A stretch of 54,599 nucleotides of DNA from Gammaproteobacteria bacterium (GCA_028293725.1 JAQGOE010000006.1:1-54599), one strand, 5' to 3'. Shown: positions 43,320 to 51,727, counted from the first letter of the stretch. Translations and numbers: made by a program. The notes: generated from the letters alone by a model not told the origin.

Positions 43320-44810
43320 ATGACCATGGCCTCGAGCGCAGTCAGAACAGTCCAGACGAGTGAGCCCGTCAAGACGTATTCGCTGTATATCGACGGCAAA
43401 TGGTCGGGCGCCGCGGATGGTGCCGTGGCCGATGACTTCAACCCGGCTACCGGCGCCTTGTTTGCCCGAGTGGCGCAGGCGGGGCGTGCCGATGCATTGC
43501 GTGCCATAGAGGCTGCGCACAAGGCGCGAGAGTCATGGGCACGCATGATTGTTTCGGAGCGGGTCGCCATCCTGCTGCGGGTGGCCGACATTATTGCGAC
43601 CCGGGTCGACGAGATCCGTGAGGTGCTGATCGAAGAGTCAGGCTCGACTTTCGGCAAGGCGATGTTCGAGGTGTTTTATTGCATCGACCTGTTGCGAAGT
43701 GCGGCGGGCGACGCGCGCCATATTTTCGGCGAGACCCTGCCGCATAGCATGAGCGGGCAGGTGGGAATGACCGTGCGCCAGCCGCTGGGCGTGATTGGCG
43801 GTATCGCTCCCTTCAATGCGCCTTTTCTGTTGGCGATGAAGAAAGTTGCTTTGGCACTGGCGGCGGGCAACTGTTTTGTGTTGAAGCCCTCGGAGGAAAC
43901 TCCGGTGACCGGGCTCAAGATCGCGGAACTCTTCGAAGCGGCGGGGTTGCCACCTGGGGTGCTGAATGTAGTACCCGGCCCGGCTCGTGAGGTCGCCAGC
44001 GTGCTGATCAGCGATCCTCGTGTGAGGATGATCACGTTCACCGGATCGACGCAGGTTGGCAAGCTCATCGCGGTGGAAGCGGCGAAACACCTGAAGAAGA
44101 TCACGTTGGAGATGGGCGGCAAGAATCCGCTCATAGTGCTGCGTGACGCCGATGTGGACTACGCCGTGCGAGCGGGTTGTTTCGGCATCTACTTCCACCA
44201 GGGCCAGGTTTGCATGGCCAATTCGCGCATCATTGTGGAGGCGCCGGTTTTCGACGAGTTCTGTGAGAAGTTTGCCGCGCGCGCCAAGACCTACAAGGTG
44301 GGTGATCCGCGCGATCCACAGACGGTGATCGGTCCGCTCATCCGCCGCACTCAGTGCGCGTTCATCGATGAACACGTGAAGGACGCCGTCGCCAAGGGTG
44401 CCCGGGTTCTCACTGGCGGCACTCACGAGGATAACTTTTACCAGCCGACGGTGGTCGCGGGTGTCACTGCCGACATGCGCATCTTCTCCGAGGAGTCGTT
44501 CGGCCCGATCACTTCGATTATCGAGGCAGGCAGCTCCGAGGAGGCGCTGGCTATAGCGAATGACACATCCTACGGACTTGCCGCCGGTGTCATCACGAAC
44601 GACCTGCAGAAAGCCATGGACCTGGCGCTACGGCTCGAGTCCGGGATGGTCCACATCAACGACACGACGGTGTCCGATGAGCCGCACGTGCCGTTCGGAG
44701 GCATCAAGAACAGCGGCTTCGGGCGCGAGGGCGGCCGGTATTCCATGGAAGAGATGACGGAGTTGAAGTGGATCACTGTTCAGTTGGGGCAGAGGCAGTT
44801 CCCGTTTTAG
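43320..44810 (+). CDS. Aldehyde dehydrogenase (aromatic-aldehyde type)
   Basis: The 496-residue protein has the full aldehyde dehydrogenase layout: oxyanion N166 in APFNAP, K189 in LKPSEETP, catalytic E264 in LEMGGKN and nucleophile C298 in HQGQVCMANSRI. Near GGIAPFNAPFLLAMKKVA it resembles benzaldehyde/vanillin dehydrogenases, though close assignment is not possible by eye. It lies 21 bases after the beta-subunit stop, so it is the third gene of the LysR-controlled operon. An aldehyde made by hydroxylation or side-chain cleavage is the likely substrate. Confidence 0.92.
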   Translation: MTMASSAVRTVQTSEPVKTYSLYIDGKWSGAADGAVADDFNPATGALFARVAQAGRADALRAIEAAHKARESWARMIVSERVAILLRVADIIATRVDEIREVLIEESGSTFGKAMFEVFYCIDLLRSAAGDARHIFGETLPHSMSGQVGMTVRQPLGVIGGIAPFNAPFLLAMKKVALALAAGNCFVLKPSEETPVTGLKIAELFEAAGLPPGVLNVVPGPAREVASVLISDPRVRMITFTGSTQVGKLIAVEAAKHLKKITLEMGGKNPLIVLRDADVDYAVRAGCFGIYFHQGQVCMANSRIIVEAPVFDEFCEKFAARAKTYKVGDPRDPQTVIGPLIRRTQCAFIDEHVKDAVAKGARVLTGGTHEDNFYQPTVVAGVTADMRIFSEESFGPITSIIEAGSSEEALAIANDTSYGLAAGVITNDLQKAMDLALRLESGMVHINDTTVSDEPHVPFGGIKNSGFGREGGRYSMEEMTELKWITVQLGQRQFPF

Positions 44811-44826
44811 CAGTTTCCCACGCTGC

Positions 44827-45447
44827 TCACTTTCGCGCTGCGACCGCGAGAGCCGCGGCGGCCGCGAGTTTGTGTTTAGCCTGCCAGGGCGGTCCGATCG
44901 ATTGGCCCATTGCGCGTAGGAATGCATCGACATCCTTGCCGCCCAGCGCCGCCGCTGCCTCGCGAAACACGCGATCGCGGTCGTACCAAAGCACGGACCA
45001 ACCGCGCGCCTCGGCTGCATTCGCCAGGGCCTCGCGATACATGATGGAGTCTGCGACGTTTGCCGCGCGAGTATCGGTGATCCGTTCTTCCGTCGTTGGT
45101 GGAAGCTGTGGGCATACACGGATTGCGATGCTGGCTATCGGCACTGGAACCGACTCGGCCAGCGCCTCGAGGCTCTCTCTGGCGCCGTTCGCGGCCGCCT
45201 CGCGCACGCGCTCGACGAGCGCCACGGCGTCGGGGAGAGAGATAGTCTGCGACCACGAGCTGTTTAGGTAACGGCCCACCGCCCACGACCCTTCATGATG
45301 ATACGGGTGCGTCGGCAAATCGCGGGTTAGGTCAATGCGTCTGCGGTCTAGGAACTCGCCGCCGGGCGCGAGAGTGACGAGCACCGCCGAATTGCCGTGC
45401 TCGGCGACGCCGGTGACCGCCTTACGCTGAAGCCCCACTTTTGCCAC
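44827..45447 (-). CDS. Conserved hypothetical protein
   Basis: GTG 45447 follows GGGGAGG by five bases and gives 206 residues; the frame extends to 45495 but lacks a better site. The protein has no signal peptide or membrane segment. Striking segments are GVAEHGNSAVLVTLAPGGEFLDRR, in part, LPTHPYHHEGSWAVGRY, IRVCPQLPPTTEERI and a C-terminal MGQSIGPPWQAKHKLAAAA. I have seen similar sequences only as hypothetical proteins. It converges with the aldehyde dehydrogenase and is followed upstream by the 130-bp palindrome. No function is proposed. Confidence 0.75.
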   Translation of the reverse strand: MAKVGLQRKAVTGVAEHGNSAVLVTLAPGGEFLDRRRIDLTRDLPTHPYHHEGSWAVGRYLNSSWSQTISLPDAVALVERVREAAANGARESLEALAESVPVPIASIAIRVCPQLPPTTEERITDTRAANVADSIMYREALANAAEARGWSVLWYDRDRVFREAAAALGGKDVDAFLRAMGQSIGPPWQAKHKLAAAAALAVAARK

Positions 45448-45569
45448 GTGTTCCTCCCCTCGACGCTGCCGTCGCATAACATACTCCCCATCCACGCGTC
45501 ACGCAGACGGGTCGCTCCGACTCGGCGGGGAGGCAACGCTAAACGCATGCTCCGATTTGGGCGCGGCAC

Positions 45570-45699
45570 GGAGTATGAGGTGTCTCTCTGGCGGCCCTGT
45601 CAGGGCCCTGACAACTTTTGGACGATTGTCCCAATTCAGACAATCTCCCAAAAACCGTCAGGGGCCTGACAGCGGCTGGCAGGTAATACCTCATGCTCC
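45570..45699. repeat. 130-bp imperfect palindrome (REP/MITE-like)
   Basis: Two 61-base arms (45570-45630 and 45639-45699) face each other across the 8-base loop CCAATTCA. I count 43 of 61 positions paired. The inner arm holds GATTGTC/GACAATC and a 16-bp perfect palindrome, TGTCAGGGCCCTGACA (45598-45613); the outer ends read GGAG-ATGAGGT and ACCTCAT-CTCC. The whole lies in the 332-base gap between two minus-strand genes. No transposase gene is near. It looks like a palindromic mobile unit (REP/BIME or MITE type) or a very large hairpin. Confidence 0.75.
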
Positions 45700-45779
45700 C
45701 TGAAGGCGAGGATTCATCGGATACCGACCACGGGATGGATTGCCAAGACCGGTCATCTACCTCGACCGCTGGCGGGGGC

Positions 45780-47075
45780 TCACTGGTTGGGCTCGCCGGA
45801 TTGTGATGATATCGCGGCGTTGGCCGCTTCGGCGGCGCGCCTCCTCAGCAGATTGCGTTCGCGTCCGTTGCCGGCCAGCATCAGCGCTGCTTCGAACGCG
45901 GTGTGCGCTTCTTCGTAGCGGCCGAGCTTTTGGAGCAGGTCGCCCCGGACGCTCGGCAGCAGATGGTAGCCTTTCAACGCCGGCTCGTGGATAAGGCGGT
46001 CTACAATTGCCAGCGCCGCCTCTGCTCCCTCCGCCATGCCGACGGCAACCGCGCGGTTGAGTTCGACGACGGGCGAGCGCACGAGCGCCCCTAACTGTGC
46101 ATAGAGGCTGGCGATGCGCGACCAGTCCGTATCGCCCGATGCCGTCGCTTCGGAGTGGCAGGCGATAATCGCAGCCTGGAGGGCGTAAAAGCCGCCCGTT
46201 CCACCTAGTTCACGGGCTCGCTCAAGGGCCTGCATCCCTCGGCGGATCTGGAGCCGGTCCCAGAGCCCGCGGTCTTGATCCAGCATGAGGATTGGTTCGC
46301 CCGTTGCGTCAGTACGCGCTGCCGTACGTGCGGCATTCAGTTCCATCAGAGCGAGCAGTCCGTGAGCTTCGGGCTCGTGCGGAGCGATGGAGACGAGTAC
46401 GCGGCCCATGCGCAGCGCTTCATTGCAGAGTTGGGGACGCAGCCAGTCCTGGCCGCGCGCGGCAGTGTAGCCTTCATTGAAAACGAGGTAGACGACCTCC
46501 AACACCGAGGAGAGCCGTTGAGAGAGTTCCTCACCGCGTGGAGTCTCGTAGGCTAATCCAGAGTCCGAAAGGGTCCGCTTCGCGCGAACGACGCGCTGGG
46601 CGATCGTCGCCTCCTGAACCAGAAATGCCTTGGCGATCTCTTCGGTTGTCAGGCCGCAGATCATGCGTAGCGCCAGGGCCGCACGGGCCTCATGCGACAG
46701 AATCGGATGACAGGCTGTGAAGATAAGCCGCAGTAGCTCATCGCCGATGTCGTCGTCCAGCGCGGATTCGAGGTCTGGAGCGGTCTGCTCCTGCTCTTCC
46801 AAGTCCCGGTGGATTATCTCGTGTTTGCGCTCGAGCATTCGGCTCCGGCGCAAGTGGTCCAAGGCCCGGCGCTTGGCAGTCGTCATCAGCCACGCGCCGG
46901 GCTTTTCCGGAACACCTGTCACGGGCCACACCTCGAGAGCGATCACCAAGGCTTCCTGCGTCAAATCCTCAGCCAGCGGAACATCACGCAGCAACTTTGC
47001 CAACCTGGTGATCAGCCGGGGATGTTCGATCCGCCAAACCGCCAGGATCGCCCGATGAGTGTCAGCGGCTGTCAC
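45780..47075 (-). CDS. ECF sigma factor, group 42 (DUF6596 C-terminal domain)
   Basis: The 431-residue protein has sigma region 2 (about 15-80, LAEDLTQEALVIAL, RALDHLRR), region 4 (about 125-175, LTTEEIAKAFLVQEATIAQRV) and the long C-terminal domain with TPR-like helices (GLLALMELNAARTAART, LWDRLQIRRGMQAL, SPVVELNRAVAVGM) that defines ECF42. These sigma factors are usually paired with one or more DGPF/YCII proteins and have no classical anti-sigma factor. The DGPF gene is 31 bases upstream here, in the same operon. The C-terminal domain is thought to control activity. Confidence 0.95.
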   Translation of the reverse strand: MTAADTHRAILAVWRIEHPRLITRLAKLLRDVPLAEDLTQEALVIALEVWPVTGVPEKPGAWLMTTAKRRALDHLRRSRMLERKHEIIHRDLEEQEQTAPDLESALDDDIGDELLRLIFTACHPILSHEARAALALRMICGLTTEEIAKAFLVQEATIAQRVVRAKRTLSDSGLAYETPRGEELSQRLSSVLEVVYLVFNEGYTAARGQDWLRPQLCNEALRMGRVLVSIAPHEPEAHGLLALMELNAARTAARTDATGEPILMLDQDRGLWDRLQIRRGMQALERARELGGTGGFYALQAAIIACHSEATASGDTDWSRIASLYAQLGALVRSPVVELNRAVAVGMAEGAEAALAIVDRLIHEPALKGYHLLPSVRGDLLQKLGRYEEAHTAFEAALMLAGNGRERNLLRRRAAEAANAAISSQSGEPNQ

Positions 47076-47106
47076 AGCCGCCGACCTCGACTACCGAACC
47101 CTGGCC

Positions 47107-47463
47107 TCAAGGGCCGCCCGCGGCGAACGGGCGGAGCTCGCACGTTCCCTCCCAGCCCGGAAGGAATTCCTTGTGAAGCTGCATGAACTCCACCGCAGAG
47201 GCCACCGCCTCTTCCTTGCTGTGCAGCTCGAAGACGGCGTAGCCGCCGATCACTTCCTTCGCCTCGACGAACGGACCATCGAGAACACTGAGCTGCCCAT
47301 CAACAATTCGCACCTGCGCGCCCTCGGCCAGCGGCATCAGCCCACCATTGTCGAGCATGCGTCCGGCCTGGATCTCCCGGGTGGCGAGTTTGTGCATAGC
47401 CTCCAAGAGTGCCGGAGTCGGGGCGACCGAGTGAGCGGATGTGACGATGAACATGAATTTCAT
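47107..47463 (-). CDS. YCII-related DGPF-domain protein
   Basis: ATG 47463 follows GAGGAAAC and gives 118 residues, the normal length. The defining stretch is LSVLDGPFVEAKEVIGGYAVF (residues about 60-80, shown in part), with MKFMFIVTSAH at the start. Family knowledge: DGPF proteins are almost always encoded with ECF42 sigma factors and are often their targets; their chemistry is unknown. It sits 31 bases before the sigma gene. The TetR gene ends 97 bases upstream, and a promoter matching the ECF42 pattern lies in that gap. Confidence 0.93.
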   Translation of the reverse strand: MKFMFIVTSAHSVAPTPALLEAMHKLATREIQAGRMLDNGGLMPLAEGAQVRIVDGQLSVLDGPFVEAKEVIGGYAVFELHSKEEAVASAVEFMQLHKEFLPGWEGTCELRPFAAGGP

Positions 47464-47529
47464 TTGACGTTTCCTCGTGATGCGAGCCGCGGGCGACGAT
47501 CGCCGCTGAACTCTCTCGCTATTTGAGTC

Positions 47530-47556
47530 AACGAACCAGTCCCGAGCGGATCGACA
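47530..47556 (-). promoter_or_regulatory. Candidate ECF42-type autoregulated promoter
   Basis: On the minus strand TGTCGA (47556-47551) and CGTT (47533-47530) are 17 bases apart. As I recall, ECF42 promoters described in Streptomyces have a TGTCGA -35 element and a CG-starting -10. The start codon of the DGPF gene is 66 bases downstream. Confidence 0.5.
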
Positions 47557-47560
47557 TCCG

Positions 47561-48187
47561 CTAGCCCTTTGCACCACCCGCGAGCGCCTCGAAGGCCGAT
47601 CGAATGACATCGTCTGTGATCTCACGCGGCGACTGGAAGCGCTCGAACAGCAAACCTTCGGTGAGCGCGTTCAGCACGCGAACGAAGTGCGCCGGCGGGA
47701 TCGGCAGGGACTTCTCCGGAATGAAGCGCAGCACGCCTTGCTCGGCCAGGCGGTAGCCTTCGGCGGAGTAGCGCTCGAGTTTGGTTTGCATCTTCGGATG
47801 CGTCAGCGCGTAAATCTGGAACTCCAGTGCGCGTAGCGCCGCGGCCTGTCTTGCCGGAGCGGCCGCGATGACCGCCTCCGCCAGAATGCGCATCTGCTCC
47901 CTGAGGCTTGCACCAGCCTTGAATGGCGGAATTATCGGCTGCCAGCGGGATTCCAACACGGCCATGAAGAGCTCGTCGCGGTCTTTGAAATTCCCGTAGA
48001 TCGCACCGCGGCTCATGCCCACTGAGGCGGCCACATGCTCGAGCGTGATGTTGTGGTAGCCCTTCTCAGCAATGAGCCGGGCGGCGGCATCGATCAGTGT
48101 GGCACGGGTGCGCTCGCGCTTGGAGCCGGGCGCATGGGCCGCATCTTGGGTGCGGCGTTTCTTCGAGGTCGAGGTCTTGGTGGTCAT
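47561..48187 (-). CDS. TetR-family transcriptional regulator
   Basis: ATG 48187 gives 208 residues; the frame is open to 48400 but that part crosses the operators and is antisense to the esterase. The helix-turn-helix is ARLIAEKGYHNITLEHVAASVGMSRGAIYGNFKDRDELF, in part (residues about 38-77), preceded by a basic N-terminal tail. The C-terminal ligand domain is unremarkable. It is divergent from the esterase gene, with two dyads in the 69-base gap, so it probably represses that gene and itself. Confidence 0.93.
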   Translation of the reverse strand: MTTKTSTSKKRRTQDAAHAPGSKRERTRATLIDAAARLIAEKGYHNITLEHVAASVGMSRGAIYGNFKDRDELFMAVLESRWQPIIPPFKAGASLREQMRILAEAVIAAAPARQAAALRALEFQIYALTHPKMQTKLERYSAEGYRLAEQGVLRFIPEKSLPIPPAHFVRVLNALTEGLLFERFQSPREITDDVIRSAFEALAGGAKG

Positions 48188-48197
48188 AGTTGACAGG

Positions 48198-48230
48198 AAA
48201 ATACACTCGTGTATTTTATACGCAAGCGTA
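48198..48230. promoter_or_regulatory. Two TetR-type operator dyads
   Basis: The first is a perfect 20-bp dyad, AAAATACAC-TC-GTGTATTTT (48198-48217). One base on, TACGC-AA-GCGTA (48219-48230) makes a second, shorter dyad. They lie 10 bases upstream of the TetR start codon and about 27 bases upstream of the esterase start, where they could block both promoters. Confidence 0.75.
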
Positions 48231-48256
48231 CATTCTACGCGCAGTCGGAGAGCGAT

Positions 48257-49267
48257 GTGTCCTACTGGCTCTGGGCGCTGGTTGCCGGGCTCGCTCTGCT
48301 GTTCGTGGGGTATGCCTACGAGGCGCTGCAGGAGTGGCGAGACCGGCGCCGCTATCCGCCTCCCGGTCAGTTCGTCGACGTGGCCGGTCGGCGAATGCAC
48401 GTGTTCGTGCAGGGCGATGCGCGGGGCCCCAGCGTAGTCATCGAACAGGGCATCGGAAGCCCGTCAATTGTCTGGTGGCCGATTCAGTTGGCTATCTCCC
48501 TATTCGCGCGCGTGTGCAGCTACGATCGAGCGGGCTTTCTCTGGAGCGATGCGGCTACGGGGAAGCGCAGTCTCGACGATCGAGTCGCAGATCTCCACGC
48601 AGTTCTGCAGCAGGCCAGGGTACCGCCGCCCTATATCCTCATGGGGCATTCGATGGGCGGTTTGCTCATCCGACGATTCGCGCGTCTGCATCCAGAGTCG
48701 GTTGCTGGGATGGTTCTCGTGGATTCGCCCGACGAGTCCGTTATCTTTCGCGAATCCGTGATGCCCTTCTACCGTCAGGGCGTCAACATGCAGCGTGTGC
48801 TCGCGGTTGCCGCCCGGTTCGGGCTACTGCGGCTGATAGGTCGTTATGTTCCAATGCTCATGCTTCCGGAGGACGAGCCGGGCTATGCGCTTTGTGTCAC
48901 GCCGAGGCACGCCGCTGCGGCGGCTGATGACATGCTCTGTCTACTGAATGCGACTGAAGGTGCACGCAAGGTTGACGCACCGGGATCATTCGGTGACCGT
49001 CCACTCGTTCTGCTGCGTCATGGCATTCCATTCCCGGCGATGGCCGCCGTGATGGAAGAGGGCTGGGCGGAGAGTCAGCAGCGGCTGGCACTACTATCGA
49101 CTAACAGCGAGATCCTCGTGGCCGAGAAGAGTAGCCATCTAATCTACCTCGATGAGCCGCAGCTCGTTGTTGAAGCGGTTCGGCGGGTCCATGCAGCGGC
49201 TCGTGACGGAGTGCGCCTCGTCGAGCGAATGGCGGCGAAGTACGGGCCGACGTCCGATGCAAATTGA
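48257..49267 (+). CDS. Alpha/beta hydrolase with N-terminal membrane anchor
   Basis: GTG 48257 follows GGAGAG and gives 336 residues; the open frame reaches to 48209, inside the operator dyad, which makes that start unlikely. The N-terminal segment SYWLWALVAGLALLFVGYAY is a membrane anchor. The hydrolase core follows (GRRMHVFVQGDARGPSVVIEQG), with the nucleophile elbow MGHSMGGLL (Ser near 146), VLVDSPDES, and a His in EKSSHLIYLDEP. It is probably controlled by the TetR protein. The carboxylesterase gene follows at once on the same strand. Substrate not known. Confidence 0.9.
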   Translation: MSYWLWALVAGLALLFVGYAYEALQEWRDRRRYPPPGQFVDVAGRRMHVFVQGDARGPSVVIEQGIGSPSIVWWPIQLAISLFARVCSYDRAGFLWSDAATGKRSLDDRVADLHAVLQQARVPPPYILMGHSMGGLLIRRFARLHPESVAGMVLVDSPDESVIFRESVMPFYRQGVNMQRVLAVAARFGLLRLIGRYVPMLMLPEDEPGYALCVTPRHAAAAADDMLCLLNATEGARKVDAPGSFGDRPLVLLRHGIPFPAMAAVMEEGWAESQQRLALLSTNSEILVAEKSSHLIYLDEPQLVVEAVRRVHAAARDGVRLVERMAAKYGPTSDAN

Positions 49268-49286
49268 TCCTGCGCTCGCTGTGGCA

Positions 49287-50846
49287 ATGAAGCTGAGAGC
49301 TGCCCTCGTCTCATCCTCGATGCTCGCTTGTTTCGCCTGCTCCGGGCAACTCGACTCGCCGCATACAGTCATCGACAGTGGTGTGGTGGGCGCCGTGCGC
49401 GAGGGTGATGTGGTTGTCTACAAGGGCATTCCATTTGCCGCACCTCCTGTGGGTCCGCTGAGATGGCGAGCACCGCAACCCGTGTCTCACTGGAGTGGCA
49501 TGCTCACGGCGGACAAGTACAAGCCACAGTGTATGCAGAACTGGCCGCCACTGCCGACTATGCCTGCGGAGCCGGTAAGCGAAGACTGCCTATATCTGAA
49601 CCTTTGGGCGCCTGCGGAGGCCGCGAAGACCAAACAACCGGTGATGGTTTGGATTCACGGAGGCGGCTTCCGAGCCGGGTCCGCTTCGACACCCCTCTAC
49701 TGGGGCAATGAGCTAGCGCATCGTTATGGCGTGGTTGTGGTCAACCTCAGCTACCGCGTGGGGCCGCTCGGATTTCTTGTCCATCCTGAGCTGACCGCCG
49801 AGTCGGGGTATCACGCCTCAGGTAACTACGGGCTTCTGGATGTCATCGCAGGACTGAAGTGGGTTCAGCGCAATGTCTCGGCCTTCGGCGGCGATCCGGA
49901 AAACGTTACCGTATTCGGCCAGTCAGCCGGCGCCTGGATCATCAACAATCTCATGGTCTCGCCCTCGGCGCGCGGACTATTTCATGCCGCGATCGCCGAA
50001 AGCGAAGGTGGCGACATGGGTCCAGCCGGAACGACCGAAGGGATGGCACTCCTGGCTGGCGCGGAACGAAGCGGCGTCGCGTTTGCCAAGACCTTTGGCG
50101 TTCAGTCGATTGCGCAGTTGCGCCAGATTCCCGCCGACAAGATCACCGCATCCGATTTCCCCGGCCTACCCGAGGTTCCGAACTCAAACATGGCGCTGCC
50201 GATCGTGGATGGCTATGTAATCCCAGACGATCCCTACACATTGTATGCGGCGGGGAAGCAGGCTGATGTGCCGTTGCTGTTGGGTTACAATGCCGACGAG
50301 AGTGCACACATGTTCAGCCCCGTTTCCACGGCAACGTTCATTGCCAACGTGCGCCAGCGTTACGGCGCAATGGCTGATCAGATTCTTACACTCTATCCAG
50401 TCAGCTCCGGGGCTGAGGCTGTGCGCTCACAAGGGAGGCTTTGGGTTGAGTCCAGTTTTGGCTGGCATATCTGGACCTGGGCCCGCTTGCATGCGCGGAC
50501 TTCGCACAGCAAGGTCTATCTCTACCACTTCGTTGGCGGCAACGCGGTTCACGGTGCCGAGCTCCCGTACGTGTTTCTCTACGGTTTCAGCCGTTCGTCG
50601 CCGAAGCAGGAGCGCGACATGGCAGAGACGATCTCGGCATACTGGACCAACTTTGCGAAGGCGGGCAACCCGAACGGAGATGCCCTACCGCGGTGGCCTC
50701 CTTTCGACGAGCATGACGAGACAGCAATGTTTCTGGGGAAGTCCTCCACACCAGGGGAAGTTCCCGATCATGCCCAACATACACTCATGGACGCGTACAT
50801 GAGTCGCGTGCGCTCAGAGTCTACTCAGAGCGTTTCAGCCCACTAG
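49287..50846 (+). CDS. Type-B carboxylesterase, lipoprotein
   Basis: I chose ATG 49287 (MKLRAALVSS...), which gives a lipoprotein-like signal (SMLACFAC) and 519 residues; ATG 49257 overlaps the previous stop and is an alternative. The carboxylesterase layout is clear: FAAPPVGPLRWRAPQP, SEDCLYLNLWAP, oxyanion WIHGGGFRAG, nucleophile elbow FGQSAGAW (Gln replaces the common Glu), an acid in GYNADESAHMF and a His in VHGAELPYVF. Such enzymes hydrolyse esters of many alcohols, including pesticides and drugs. It is probably in one transcript with the preceding hydrolase under TetR control. Confidence 0.93.
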   Translation: MKLRAALVSSSMLACFACSGQLDSPHTVIDSGVVGAVREGDVVVYKGIPFAAPPVGPLRWRAPQPVSHWSGMLTADKYKPQCMQNWPPLPTMPAEPVSEDCLYLNLWAPAEAAKTKQPVMVWIHGGGFRAGSASTPLYWGNELAHRYGVVVVNLSYRVGPLGFLVHPELTAESGYHASGNYGLLDVIAGLKWVQRNVSAFGGDPENVTVFGQSAGAWIINNLMVSPSARGLFHAAIAESEGGDMGPAGTTEGMALLAGAERSGVAFAKTFGVQSIAQLRQIPADKITASDFPGLPEVPNSNMALPIVDGYVIPDDPYTLYAAGKQADVPLLLGYNADESAHMFSPVSTATFIANVRQRYGAMADQILTLYPVSSGAEAVRSQGRLWVESSFGWHIWTWARLHARTSHSKVYLYHFVGGNAVHGAELPYVFLYGFSRSSPKQERDMAETISAYWTNFAKAGNPNGDALPRWPPFDEHDETAMFLGKSSTPGEVPDHAQHTLMDAYMSRVRSESTQSVSAH

Positions 50847-51190
50847 AATAGCACAGAGAGTCTGCGCCGCCCGGCCGCCGTAGTGGACTTCCACAGTGTC
50901 TGTCGGACGTCCAGAGACATGTCCACTTCGAAGGTATGAAAACGCGCGGGCGTCGCTGTCATGTGTCGAAAATGGACGCGGCGCGTCAGATAGTGTCGGC
51001 GCTCAGTCAGTTTGTCGGCGTTGGTTGACGGGTTTTCAAACCAGTCTGAATGTTGCACGAGATTCGTCGGTGAGTGCCGACAGTTTCGAAGACCTTGGGC
51101 TTCTTATGCCGGGACGGGTGCGCCATTAGCATCACTCTCACCGATCGAGCCGCAGCGAGTGCCAGCGGTATCGGCACTGAGAGATTCAAC
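50847..51190. other. Intergenic region with nested dyads
   Basis: I see no convincing gene here. A nested inverted repeat lies at 50883-50926 (GTGGAC...TGTCT...AGACA-GTCCAC). It could end the carboxylesterase transcript but lacks a T-run. Confidence 0.5.
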
Positions 51191-51403
51191 ATGGGACACG
51201 AGAAGGAAGTGGGGTCGGTGGGAAATTCCGCTCGCGGTGCTCGGATAGCAGTGCGGACTCTGTATGCGGTGGTGACGCGGCCTCTGACGGATACCGCCGC
51301 GGACACCGGGCAGGAGCCACCGTGGATCGAAGCGGACCCTATGGGGTGGGACGCGCCGATATCAGTCTGGTGGGACCAGCCGCCCGGCGGAGACCCGCGA
51401 TGA
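51191..51403 (+). CDS. Possible small protein, 70 residues
   Basis: ATG 51191 lies after GAGAGATTCAAC and opens a 70-residue frame (MGHEKEVGSVGNSARGARIA, then ...ISVWWDQPPGGDPR) with about 70% G or C at third positions. It ends in TGA at 51401, which overlaps the ATG of the next small frame (ATGA at 51400-51403). I recognise no family. It could be a real small gene or chance; the coupled stop/start is the main support. Confidence 0.35.
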   Translation: MGHEKEVGSVGNSARGARIAVRTLYAVVTRPLTDTAADTGQEPPWIEADPMGWDAPISVWWDQPPGGDPR

Positions 51404-51603
51404 CAGTTGTGACGGCGACAGCAATGATCGGCAATCAGGACGATAAGGGAGACCACGATCATGAATATGATGACGGCGGCGATCCTTGGCATCACGGCTA
51501 TAACGGCAATCATCCTCACGATCACGGCGGCGGTCAGTGCCGCAGCCCGGGCGGCCTCGGAGAGTCCGGAAACTCAGTCAGTTCCGGTGGCAACTCAACC
51601 TAG
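51400..51603 (+). CDS. Possible small His/Asp/Gly-rich protein, 67 residues
   Basis: ATG 51400 follows a GGCGGAG site and shares ATGA with the previous frame. The 67-residue product has GNQDDKGDHDHEYDDGG and WHHGYNGNHPHDHGGG, a His/Asp/Gly-rich segment that could bind a metal, then a Gly/Ser-rich tail. A second frame, 51461-51727, overlaps it and would encode a 25-residue hydrophobic start; it has an AAGGGAG site. Only one of the overlapping frames is likely to be real. Confidence 0.3.
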   Translation: MTVVTATAMIGNQDDKGDHDHEYDDGGDPWHHGYNGNHPHDHGGGQCRSPGGLGESGNSVSSGGNST

Positions 51604-51727
51604 AGTCCGGCGGCGAGCGATGCGGAACTCTGGAGTCTCGCGTCCAATCGCCCTGATTCGCCCGCAGTACCTGCCGGCACTGGCGCGCTCACGGATTTTG
51701 CGGCTGCGGATGTTACGTACTCGATGA
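51461..51727 (+). CDS. Possible small membrane-anchored protein, 88 residues
   Basis: ATG 51461 follows AAGGGAGACCACGATC. The first 30 residues (MNMMTAAILGITAITAIILT) are strongly hydrophobic, like a membrane anchor, then the frame becomes Arg-rich and ends near 51727. It overlaps the His-rich frame in another phase. I do not recognise it. Confidence 0.25.
   Translation: MNMMTAAILGITAITAIILTITAAVSAAARAASESPETQSVPVATQPRVRRRAMRNSGVSRPIALIRPQYLPALARSRILRLRMLRTR

Noticed and set aside
51007..51525. 172-residue minus-strand frame with hydrophobic start
   Set aside because: It is mostly low-complexity, overlaps better plus-strand frames and has no family match.
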